From positions 1 to 64,000 of the forward strand of contig CAJMNM010000006.1 in the NCBI GenBank assembly GCA_905214795.1: DNA of 64,000 bases, written 5' to 3'. This DNA comes from an uncultured bacterium (GTDB lineage Bacteria > Bacteroidota > Bacteroidia > Bacteroidales > Bacteroidaceae). The stretch's first letter is position 1. Each line of letters opens with the position of its first letter. The position numbers and the translations under genes were made by a program. The notes beneath the pieces are model-generated. The model was not told the origin of the DNA. It searched no databases and worked only from the letters and a program-made list of their open reading frames with translations. Positions 8,159 to 16,631 of the stretch are shown here, piece after piece.

Positions 8159-10543
8159 ATGAAGCAACTCCTTCACTCCCTGCGCACCCTCGTCCGCTTC
8201 AAGACCTACACCATTATCAATGTGGCCGGTCTCGCCCTCAGTCTGGCTTGCGTACTCATCCTGATACGTTATGTCCATCAGGAACTGACTGTCAACCATT
8301 TCATCCCTGAACTGGAACGTACCTACATGACAGTATGCGTTAATGAGAAAAATCAAATGACATTCACAGACAGTCAAGACCCCAATAATGATCCCAACTA
8401 CCGTAATCCGTTCAATGATGCGGCTGTAGAAACGCTTTCCCGGTTCATTATATATAAAGACGATTATGTTTTAATTGACCAGTGCCGCCATAACGTACAG
8501 ACCCTGGTGGCAGACAGCGCATTTTTCAACATCATGCCCTACCCAGTGGCCGAGGGCGTAACCGACATCACCTATGGTCAGGCGCTGATAACCACCGATG
8601 CGGCCCGCAGGATTTTCGGTGAACAAAACGTCATCGGCCGGCAGCTGTCTCTTTCGTATGGCTCAACTGTTACAATAGTCGGCGTATTGGAAAGGCCGTC
8701 TACCAAGTCTTCTTTCGATTTCGACTTTGTCTTATCCATGGATCAGCAACAACGTTGGACTTTCGTCTGCAACGAACTGGTCCGTCTGCATAAAGGATGC
8801 AAGGTAGAAACCCTGAACAATAAGATTGCACATCCAATGCGACTGAAGATGTACACAAACGAACCCATTTTCTATCAACTGGTACCTTTGAAAGATGTTT
8901 ATCTCCATACGCCTCATATTTCAGACTCCACAGATATCATACGTGGAAATGTCAGAACGGTCCGATATCTGACAGTTGCAGCTATCCTGATTCTGCTGGT
9001 GGGGCTGTTCAATTATATCAACCTCTATGTGGTCATGATGTTAAAACGCGGACGCGAACTGGCATTAAAAAAGATTCTTGGTGCCGGAAATGGTCGCCTG
9101 TTCATGCAACTGTATATCGAGAATGTCGGTCTATGCGCAGCAGCCCTCTTTTTTGCCTGGTTTCTTGTCGAGATTACGCGTCGGCCGGTAGCAGAATGGT
9201 TCGACATTCCGGTCGTGTCCGACATGCGTTTCGACCTCATGCTCTCTTGCAGCGTTCTGTTCATCCTCCCTTTATTGCTGGCTGTTTATCCTTACTTCAG
9301 ATACGTCCGAACCATTCCCATACGCTCGGTTCGGTTTGCCACAAACGGCAAACAGACATCAGCCACACACGCGTTTTTTCTGTTTATCCAATATACCGTC
9401 GCGTTCTGTTTTGTCGTAGCGGCCATTTTCCTGAGCCGTCAGCTCGTCTTTCTGCTACACACACCTACAGGCTACCCGACCGACCATATCCTACGTTGCC
9501 AACTGTTTCCTTTATTTATATCATATGATGAAAAATCATATTTAAAATGGGAGGAAAAAATAAAATCCTACAGCCAGCCGGTAAAAACACGTATCAGCGA
9601 ATCGCCACTTTTCAATGGTATGGCTTTCGGTCCGTCACCATACGCTATTAACATCGAACGGAAATTTACGGCAGAAAACGGTGAAAAGGTTAATGTTTAC
9701 TTTGAGTATGTCGACAAACAATACATGGATTTCTTCGGTTTCGATATAATAGAAGGCCGCGGTTGGAACGACGAAGACGTATTCACACAATATAAGATGA
9801 TTGCTACGCAGTCGTTTGTCGATGCCCTTCATCTCACAGACTGGCGGCATGCCAAAGTCATGCCGGAAGAACGGCTATGGCGGGCAAGCGGAGAAACGAT
9901 GGAGAACAAACCGTATGAAATTGTAGGCCTGATTAAAAATTTCAAGACCGGAAATATGAGCAGTGCCGACAAACCGGTTGTTTTCCTGTTTCACGAAAGC
10001 CAACCATATGATCAGTGTTTCCTGTCCATCACGCCGGGACGCGAGCAGGAAGCCATCAGTTTTCTTCAGCATCTCTACGAAGAAGTCCATGGAACCGGCG
10101 ATTTTGAGTATTCGTTCCTGAAAGACGATATTGCCCTTCTGCACGATGCCGAACGTCGTATAACCAACGTTATCATCGTCGCCGCCCTGATAACCATCGT
10201 CATCTCCTGTCTGGGACTATTCGGCCTCTCGCTCTACGACATCCGCCGCCGTTACAGAGAAATCGGCCTGCGTAAAATACATGGAGCCGAAGAGAAAGAC
10301 ATCTACCGCCTGCTGTTACGGAAATACGGATATATTTTCATCGCTGCTTTCGCCACAGGATCGGTCATCTCCTATCTGACACTCTCCCGCTACATGGAGC
10401 AGTTCGCGCGCCACATTCCGCTTTCACCTTGGGTTTTCATCATTGGAGGAGCCATTGTTGCTGTCATTGCCGGCCTGACACTGTGGCTACAAATACGTCA
10501 CGCTGTACGCATCAATCCTGCTGAAACCATCAGGCAGGAATAG
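8159..10543 (+). CDS. FtsX/MacB-type ABC permease (export island, copy 1)
   Basis: This 794-residue inner membrane protein has the MacB-like layout seen in Bacteroidota. A first transmembrane helix (about 17-38) precedes a periplasmic MacB_PCD-like region, then an FtsX domain with the cytoplasmic coupling segment RGRELALKKILGAG. A second periplasmic region and a C-terminal FtsX domain follow, with RYREIGLRKIHGAEEKD. The protein ends INPAETIRQE, the usual tail of this family. It is paralogous to the permease at 11147-13501. The two may act as separate homodimers or as a pair, which sequence alone does not settle. The substrate is unknown; antimicrobial or lipid export is a guess from family membership. 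Confidence 0.88.
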   Translation: MKQLLHSLRTLVRFKTYTIINVAGLALSLACVLILIRYVHQELTVNHFIPELERTYMTVCVNEKNQMTFTDSQDPNNDPNYRNPFNDAAVETLSRFIIYKDDYVLIDQCRHNVQTLVADSAFFNIMPYPVAEGVTDITYGQALITTDAARRIFGEQNVIGRQLSLSYGSTVTIVGVLERPSTKSSFDFDFVLSMDQQQRWTFVCNELVRLHKGCKVETLNNKIAHPMRLKMYTNEPIFYQLVPLKDVYLHTPHISDSTDIIRGNVRTVRYLTVAAILILLVGLFNYINLYVVMMLKRGRELALKKILGAGNGRLFMQLYIENVGLCAAALFFAWFLVEITRRPVAEWFDIPVVSDMRFDLMLSCSVLFILPLLLAVYPYFRYVRTIPIRSVRFATNGKQTSATHAFFLFIQYTVAFCFVVAAIFLSRQLVFLLHTPTGYPTDHILRCQLFPLFISYDEKSYLKWEEKIKSYSQPVKTRISESPLFNGMAFGPSPYAINIERKFTAENGEKVNVYFEYVDKQYMDFFGFDIIEGRGWNDEDVFTQYKMIATQSFVDALHLTDWRHAKVMPEERLWRASGETMENKPYEIVGLIKNFKTGNMSSADKPVVFLFHESQPYDQCFLSITPGREQEAISFLQHLYEEVHGTGDFEYSFLKDDIALLHDAERRITNVIIVAALITIVISCLGLFGLSLYDIRRRYREIGLRKIHGAEEKDIYRLLLRKYGYIFIAAFATGSVISYLTLSRYMEQFARHIPLSPWVFIIGGAIVAVIAGLTLWLQIRHAVRINPAETIRQE

Positions 10544-10630
10544 CATGTACCATTGACCTATCTGTGGCTTATTGGGAAATGTCATAAACAATGGTCCCGG
10601 CGTTTTTCCCCTAAGAAGTTTTTTTTCGTT

Positions 10631-11097
10631 TTCACCGTTCACCCCTTCACATCAGCACGTAATATTCAGATATGAAACAAGTTACATGTGAAGGGGTATC
10701 TTTCACCCCCCCTTCACACGGTCTTCATTCACCAGCCCGATCTCTGAAATGCATACGGTTACGAGTTTTTTTCTGTACGGTTACGAATTCAATCCTGCAC
10801 TTTATGAATCTTTTTCCGAACGGTTACGGTAATACCCATAACCGTATCAAAATATATTTCTGAACGGTTATGGATAAAAACATGTTCTTGCGGTAAAAAA
10901 CATATACAAAAGAACTTATTTCTTATGAATATTCTTACTTTTTTTTACAGTCTATAACACTTTTATATTCCGGAAATGACGATTCGTGCCCATAACGATT
11001 AGAATGAGGAATGTGAAGGATATGTGAAGGACACCCCTTCACACGTAACTATCTATCTACAAATATTTTACGCCACATTGTGAAGGGGTGAAGGATA
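10631..11097 (+). repeat. Non-coding inverted-repeat element, copy A (MITE-like)
   Basis: Each end of this element of about 467 bp is itself a large hairpin. On the left, ACCCCTTCACAT (10641-10652) pairs perfectly with ATGTGAAGGGGT (10686-10697). On the right, CACCCCTTCACA (11032-11043) pairs perfectly with TGTGAAGGGGTG (11079-11090). The two ends are also inverted relative to each other. The core (10750-10873) repeats ACGGTTACG-like units and matches the reverse complement of copy B (43221-43341) over about 120 bp. It fills the gap between two convergent permease genes. No transposase gene is inside. It could be a MITE, a structured RNA or a protein-binding repeat. Confidence 0.7.
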
Positions 11098-11146
11098 TTT
11101 CAGACATTACAAATATGATAGCCTTATGACTCTTTTCTATTACGTT

Positions 11147-13501
11147 TTATTCACTTTTCATCACCTCAGCCGGATTAATACGGGCAGCTTTATGTACCTG
11201 CCAAAACAACGTCCCGACCGTAAGAACTGTAACCACTGCAAATGCAAATAAAAACATACCGGCCGTCAAAGGCGCTTTAACCGCCAACCCTTCTGTATAT
11301 ATACCAATCATATAACACGACAATGGCACAGCCATCAGAAAGGCCGCTCCAAGTATCAACAGATATTTGCGGAACAGCAACCGATAAAGTTCCTTTAGGC
11401 CGGCACCGTTCACCTTACGGATAGCTATCTCACGATAACGCTGCCGCATATCAAAAAGCGAAATACCGAACAGCCCCAAACAAGACACCATTATGGCCAT
11501 AAACGCAAAAACATTGTACAACACAGCTGTCTGCCGGTCTGATTCATACATCTGTCTGACTCTGTCAGCAAACATATAATATTCAAATTCTTCCGTTCCA
11601 TATACCTCACGTTCCAGCTTTCTCAGATAATCAAGTACGGCCGGCAACCGGCCGGGATGTACCACCATCTGGAATATATTTCCTGACGTATACTTTGAAA
11701 CAATAAAAACCATGGGACGTATACCGGACGTAATACGGCCGTCGTAATAATTGTCTATCACTCCAACAATAGGATACACCTGCACATCGCCGTCTTTATC
11801 TACCACTGTGGCCCCCGAACAAGACTCATAACCCAGCGCCTTCAGTCCGGCACGGTTAACCACATAACATTCATCCCATCCGTCATCAGTATCGGGCAAA
11901 CCGCCTTCTACAAAATGAAGATCATAAAGGCGGAAAAAGTCGGGAGTCGCATACCATACATTAATATACGCCGTTTGTCCCTCAAATCCTTCAAACCTTG
12001 CCGCATAATCGCTCGATGTAAGCGTCTCACCATCCACGGTCCAACAATCAATGTCCGGACACCTGGCCACCATTTCGGCAATCTGCTTTTCTCTTTCATT
12101 GGCTGCTTTCCACTCATCTTCATCACGATAAGCCGCATAATCACCCGACTCGTGTATCAAATTGGCCACAAGAATATCTTCGGTACGATAACCCGGATCG
12201 GTATGCAGCAACAAATCAAGCTGTCTGTTGAAATATAAAGCCAGTACCACCAATAGGAAAGTCACCATATACTGCAAAAACAACAGTATCATTCTTGAAC
12301 GTACTGAGCGCGGCACAGTGCCGACCGAGCTTATGCTGACCGAAGGCATATCATGCGTAAAACGCCAGTAAGGCCAAAGCGAAGCTATCAACGGCAAAAA
12401 CAATATGATAAACAATGTCAGCCAACCGTCAAAACTACTATATGAGAAACTGATTCCAAAGCATTTTTCTACAGGGCTCTGTGTCAGTTCAACGATGGTC
12501 CACGCCAACCAAACTGCCAGAATTATCAACAGAAAATTTTCTGTAAGGATATGAAGAAACATCTGATATTTTCCGGCCCCGAAAACCCGACGTATACCGT
12601 ATTCACGTGTACGTCTCAACATATAAATCATATAAAGGTTGACAAAATTGAGCAGTCCGGTAAATAAAAGCATAACACAAGTACCAATGAAAATATAAAG
12701 CTGCTCACGGTTTCCCCACAAAAAAAGCGGTGTGTTTTCACCCTCATTCGGATTATTCCAGTAACATTCCCTCACAGAAACGAATCTGAAAGTATATTGC
12801 CTCAAATCGTCCGGTACACGGGCATTTATTCTGCGCGGACGGCTGCCTATTTCACAAAGCCGCTCCATATCAGTTCCAGGAACAAAACGGTAAAAATCAA
12901 GCGGCATACGCTGCCAACGGTTGGAAGATGTATTCGGCAAAACCATGTCAAAATTCATCCAAGTCTTATTTTCCGGCAAAGCTACTACTCCTGTTACGAC
13001 ATAATCATTTCCATTGGAAAAACGTAACAAGCGTCCGATGGGATTACTGTTGCCATAGAGCTTGCGGGCATAATGCTCTGTCAGCACAACCGAATTGGGA
13101 TTTCCCGACATGGCTTTTCCCTGAAGTGTACGGTATGTAAACAAACGGAAGAATGTACTGTCGGTCGCAATAGCATTACAGCGGAAACGATGCCCGCCAC
13201 TGACAACATGATCATCTTCCAACGGAAAAACGCGACAACGCACACTGACCTGTGACGGGGCTATCAACGCACTGTCCTGATACACTTCAAAACTGCCGTA
13301 ATAATGATTTCCATTTATATCGACCTGTACGGCATACACACCGTCTCGGTCCACACAGTTTGTATCTACTGACAGTTCACGATGAATATACCGGACCAAC
13401 ACAATAACGCATGCCAGACTTAATGACAAGCCCAGCAGATTGATAAACGTATAAGATTTGGCACGACTTAAAAAACGCCATGCATAAATCAGTGTCTTCA
13501 T
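11147..13501 (-). CDS. FtsX/MacB-type ABC permease (export island, copy 2)
   Basis: The 784-residue protein has the same double-FtsX layout as the permease at 8159. Coupling segments are RTREYGIRRVFGAGKYQ in the middle and RYREIAIRKVNGAGLKE near the C terminus, and the tail is INPAEVMKSE. The N-terminal helix region (about 17-37) and the segment after it are also alike, so the two are clear paralogues with diverged periplasmic parts. It is the last gene of the TolC-adaptor-permease operon, 15 bases after the adaptor gene. No ATPase is encoded in this operon, so it presumably uses the ATPase at 7432. Confidence 0.88.
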   Translation of the reverse strand: MKTLIYAWRFLSRAKSYTFINLLGLSLSLACVIVLVRYIHRELSVDTNCVDRDGVYAVQVDINGNHYYGSFEVYQDSALIAPSQVSVRCRVFPLEDDHVVSGGHRFRCNAIATDSTFFRLFTYRTLQGKAMSGNPNSVVLTEHYARKLYGNSNPIGRLLRFSNGNDYVVTGVVALPENKTWMNFDMVLPNTSSNRWQRMPLDFYRFVPGTDMERLCEIGSRPRRINARVPDDLRQYTFRFVSVRECYWNNPNEGENTPLFLWGNREQLYIFIGTCVMLLFTGLLNFVNLYMIYMLRRTREYGIRRVFGAGKYQMFLHILTENFLLIILAVWLAWTIVELTQSPVEKCFGISFSYSSFDGWLTLFIILFLPLIASLWPYWRFTHDMPSVSISSVGTVPRSVRSRMILLFLQYMVTFLLVVLALYFNRQLDLLLHTDPGYRTEDILVANLIHESGDYAAYRDEDEWKAANEREKQIAEMVARCPDIDCWTVDGETLTSSDYAARFEGFEGQTAYINVWYATPDFFRLYDLHFVEGGLPDTDDGWDECYVVNRAGLKALGYESCSGATVVDKDGDVQVYPIVGVIDNYYDGRITSGIRPMVFIVSKYTSGNIFQMVVHPGRLPAVLDYLRKLEREVYGTEEFEYYMFADRVRQMYESDRQTAVLYNVFAFMAIMVSCLGLFGISLFDMRQRYREIAIRKVNGAGLKELYRLLFRKYLLILGAAFLMAVPLSCYMIGIYTEGLAVKAPLTAGMFLFAFAVVTVLTVGTLFWQVHKAARINPAEVMKSE

Positions 13502-13516
13502 ATTCTTATCATCACA

Positions 13517-14767
13517 TTATTTCAACAACAATTCTTCCACGTCACCAAATGTATCATATCCGGTTGTAATGACCAAATCACCAGGCTGCAATCCACTGAC
13601 AATCTCATACTGCAACGGATTCTGACGTCCGATGGTAATCGGTACCTTTACGGCACGGGTACGGTCTGCATTCAGCCTGTAAATCCATTGTCCACCCGTA
13701 TACTGATAGAAGTTGCCACGAGGGATGAGCAACGCCTTCTCGGGTTGCCCCAGTTCAATCTGTATGCGGAAACTTTTTCCGGGACGCAGGTTGTCGGGAA
13801 CAGAATCAGTAAAGAGCAGGTCCACATCGAAAACACGGTCCTTCACTTCGGGCACCACTTTTGATACACGTAGCGGATAGACACGTTCCTGCTGTCGTAT
13901 CACTGCCGGCAAACCTGTGGTAATGCGGTCTACATAATATTCATTCAACGAGGCATGAATCTTAAATCGGTCTGTCACCTTGATTTCGGCAATCTGCGAA
14001 CCAGCTGCCACCGACTGTCCGGGCACAACTGAAATCATACTGAGCTGGCCGTTAATGGGTGCCCTTACCACCAGATCTGTCATACGGAGACGCTCACGCT
14101 CAGCTTTCTCACGAGAACGTCTTAACTCGTCGCGCAATAACTGTCGACGGATAACGGCTACAGCGGAATCGTGTTTCAGTCCCTCCAGTTCCAAAGCTGC
14201 TGTAGCAGACTTGTACTGATATTCATCACGTGCCAACTCGAGCTGCGCCTTACTTTTAATGCCCATACGAAACTCTTCTTCCTCAAGTCTGAAGCTTTTT
14301 TCCAGACGCTTCAGTTCATAACGGGTCTGAAGCGTTTGCTTACGGAGCGTCAGACGCTGCTGTTCCATCTCAATGTCTTTTTCGCGAAATGTGGTAAGCT
14401 GACGCGCATATTCATCCTGCTGGTCGGTAATGCTACGCATCACAGCCGGATTGTCCAAAACAAGAATAGTATCCCCCTGCTCAAGCTGTTCGCCCTCACC
14501 GGCGACAATACGTGCCACGGAACCTCCTTCCGTCGCATTCACCATAAGGGTAAGGCTAGGTTGTACAAGCCCTTCGGCATCGACATATTCAAGGAAATTG
14601 CCCTCGGTCACCTCGTCGGTACGCACTGTATCAAGGTCTATACGATACCGACGCGGACCATTGGCCTGAATAATTACACATATAATCAACACCACAAAAA
14701 GAACGGCTGCCAACAAATAGTAACGGAAACGAATGTACCACGGTTTTTTCTTTAGCTGAATATCCAT
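13517..14767 (-). CDS. HlyD/MacA-type periplasmic adaptor protein
   Basis: The 416-residue adaptor should bridge an inner-membrane permease to a TolC channel. It has one N-terminal membrane helix (about residues 14-34), a lipoyl-like half-motif, a long charged coiled coil (about 110-225), the second lipoyl half (VRAPINGQLSMISVVPGQ), and a beta-barrel region before the C terminus. The ATG at 14767 (MDIQLKKKPW) is chosen; a longer frame to 14797 adds a lysine-rich stretch less typical of the family. It sits between tolC-like (54 bases upstream) and permease genes. Confidence 0.9.
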   Translation of the reverse strand: MDIQLKKKPWYIRFRYYLLAAVLFVVLIICVIIQANGPRRYRIDLDTVRTDEVTEGNFLEYVDAEGLVQPSLTLMVNATEGGSVARIVAGEGEQLEQGDTILVLDNPAVMRSITDQQDEYARQLTTFREKDIEMEQQRLTLRKQTLQTRYELKRLEKSFRLEEEEFRMGIKSKAQLELARDEYQYKSATAALELEGLKHDSAVAVIRRQLLRDELRRSREKAERERLRMTDLVVRAPINGQLSMISVVPGQSVAAGSQIAEIKVTDRFKIHASLNEYYVDRITTGLPAVIRQQERVYPLRVSKVVPEVKDRVFDVDLLFTDSVPDNLRPGKSFRIQIELGQPEKALLIPRGNFYQYTGGQWIYRLNADRTRAVKVPITIGRQNPLQYEIVSGLQPGDLVITTGYDTFGDVEELLLK

Positions 14768-14821
14768 AATGTTTATTTTTCTCTTTTTACATTTCATTTA
14801 ATGATTATATCACAGAAAAGC

Positions 14822-16390
14822 TCAATGCTCGGGCAGCGTATATTCAATCGGTCTGTCTGACGCGAAATCATATCCCGTAAAACTACGCAAACCATAATAA
14901 AGGCTCCAATAAGTCTGAAGCGCACTGATGAAACTGCGTCGGGCAGCATCCTTCTCGGCTACAGCTTCATTGAAATCGAGCAATGTTGACTGTCCGTTCA
15001 GATACAACCGACGTGCTACCTCGGTACGGCGTGCAGCCGTGCTGTCTGTACGGGCGGCAATATGTACTCTCCGGCCCTGAAGGTTAAACTGCCTTACCAT
15101 TTTAAGCACATTCAATTCAAAATTCACCCGACTCTGCTCCACCTGTGTTTCGGTCAAAGCCAGTTGCGAGCGGGCCACCTTAACCCGACCGCGTCCACGC
15201 CCCCAGTCAAGTACAGGTAACGAAAGAGACAAACTTACATATTGCTGGTTGAGTGGCCGTCTGTAGGCCTCATCCAACGTCTCACCTGTCTGTGACAAAC
15301 CGAACTTCATATAAAGATCAGCCTTCAAGCCGGCATCGGCCTTGGCCTGTGCCAGACTGCTGCGCTGCTCGATAAGACGACGTTCCAGGGCATCGGGCTC
15401 CGGGCTGTTCCGCCAAGCCTGACGCAAAGCCTCATCCTCGGGAATATATATATCGGGAACTCCTGTTGGCGGCAATACCCTGATGCGTGTTGTCTTTTCC
15501 ATACCCAGAAACAAAAGTAAATCCTGCATACACGATTCCACTTCCACCAATGCATCCATACAATTTGTTTCCTCATTCAGCCGATTAACCTCAAGCTGCA
15601 TCATCTCGTTCTGCGTGATGGTACCTATGCGGTAACGGCCGGCCGCATAACGTTGAAGCGTATCTGCCGAAGCATAATTGGAACGGGCAATATCAAGATT
15701 GGTCTGAGCTCCGGCCAGTCTGAAAAAAAGCGAAGAAGCCTGTGAGGCTACCAGTTCGAGCGACTCTGCATATGTTTTCCGCGCTTCGCGTAAACGAAGC
15801 GGTTCAATGCGACGATCCCATTTCAGGCTGTTATAACCTAACAGACTTTGCTGATAGCCTATTGTCAAGGGGGAAGTGTTATAAGCCGTAGAGCCGTCAC
15901 TGAGTACATCTGTCCGACGGGCTGAAGTGGTGACAAAAAACGAACCACCGGTAAACCATACATTCTGATTTAAGGTCAGATTTAAATCGGTATTCAACAG
16001 ATTCTGATTGACATAGCGTTCCGTTCCGTCCGATTGTGTAATACGGTTAATCTGACGGTTAAGTTCGGGATATGAGGATAATGTAAGTGAAGGCAAATAA
16101 TTAGCCTTATAAAAACGGTAGTTCCAATAGGCAGACAAATAAATGTGACGGGCAGACTGGGCCTCCGGCGAATGAGCCTGAGCCCAAGCTATGGTCTGCG
16201 ACAATGTGAGACAAACCGTATCGCGACCAGTCACAGCGGACCGAAGCGGCTGACACATACCGTCGGGAAAAGCCGCAAACAACGGCTGCCCTAATATGCC
16301 CCAAACGACACAGACCGTCAGACGACACAGACCGGATAATGTTATAAACAACACGTGCCGCGTTTTCCTATCATTACATTTCTTTTTCAT
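14822..16390 (-). CDS. TolC-family outer membrane efflux channel
   Basis: The 522-residue protein has two outer-membrane-efflux (OEP) repeats with long helical coiled-coil segments (around residues 60-280 and 290-510). The N terminus is basic then hydrophobic (about 12-40), consistent with a signal peptide, although a clean lipobox is not seen. It is the first gene of the minus-strand operon. A sigma-54 promoter lies 76 bases upstream, and the regulator's palindromes are beyond that. The role is the outer-membrane exit duct of a tripartite ABC exporter. Confidence 0.9.
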   Translation of the reverse strand: MKKKCNDRKTRHVLFITLSGLCRLTVCVVWGILGQPLFAAFPDGMCQPLRSAVTGRDTVCLTLSQTIAWAQAHSPEAQSARHIYLSAYWNYRFYKANYLPSLTLSSYPELNRQINRITQSDGTERYVNQNLLNTDLNLTLNQNVWFTGGSFFVTTSARRTDVLSDGSTAYNTSPLTIGYQQSLLGYNSLKWDRRIEPLRLREARKTYAESLELVASQASSLFFRLAGAQTNLDIARSNYASADTLQRYAAGRYRIGTITQNEMMQLEVNRLNEETNCMDALVEVESCMQDLLLFLGMEKTTRIRVLPPTGVPDIYIPEDEALRQAWRNSPEPDALERRLIEQRSSLAQAKADAGLKADLYMKFGLSQTGETLDEAYRRPLNQQYVSLSLSLPVLDWGRGRGRVKVARSQLALTETQVEQSRVNFELNVLKMVRQFNLQGRRVHIAARTDSTAARRTEVARRLYLNGQSTLLDFNEAVAEKDAARRSFISALQTYWSLYYGLRSFTGYDFASDRPIEYTLPEH

Positions 16391-16465
16391 ATTTCTTAAA
16401 ACCGGAATATCCTATCGGAACTATATTAATTGAATTTCGTAAGACTCTTTTTACTTAAAAATCAT

Positions 16466-16480
16466 ACAAAATCCATGCCA
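16466..16480 (-). promoter_or_regulatory. Sigma-54 (-24/-12) promoter of the TolC-adaptor-permease operon
   Basis: On the minus strand the bases read TGGCATGGATTTTGT, with GG-N10-GT spacing as in the ABC operon promoter. The transcript should start near 16454, about 64 nt before the tolC-like start codon. The proximal palindrome centre (16544.5) is 66 bp upstream of the GG, almost the same distance as at the other operon. Confidence 0.72.
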
Positions 16481-16537
16481 CTATTCGTAACCATTTAACA
16501 AACAGTAATTTAGTACACACTAACCGAAAATATATGC

Positions 16538-16572
16538 GTGCAAAAACGCACAAAAATCGTGCGGATTCGCAC
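16538..16572. promoter_or_regulatory. Paired palindromes between tolC-like and regulator genes
   Basis: The sites are GTGC-AAAAA-CGCAC (16538-16551) and GTGCG-GATT-CGCAC (16559-16572). The second is a perfect palindrome extended to CGTGCG/CGCACG. Centres are 21 bp apart, as at 7244-7278. The sites serve the minus-strand sigma-54 promoter as an enhancer. They also abut the regulator gene's own -7 box at 16595, so autoregulation is likely. Confidence 0.75.
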
Positions 16573-16594
16573 GATAAATCCGATTTTCTTTCAT

Positions 16595-16602
16595 TATATT
16601 TG
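16595..16602 (+). promoter_or_regulatory. -7 promoter box for the response regulator-kinase operon
   Basis: TATATTTG matches TAnnTTTG and precedes the regulator start codon by 29 bases. The second palindrome ends only 22 bases upstream, where the -33 region would be, suggesting that bound regulator affects its own transcription. Confidence 0.5.
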
Positions 16603-16631
16603 CAGCATGCGAAGATAAAAGGAAACAAGAT

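Noticed and set aside
10672..10863. A 63-codon frame inside repeat element A
   Set aside because: It lies across the hairpin arm and the repeated core, its product has no protein-like features, and copy B does not keep the frame.
14171..14755. Plus-strand 194-codon frame opposite the adaptor gene
   Set aside because: The adaptor has clear family features along the same bases; this is its shadow.
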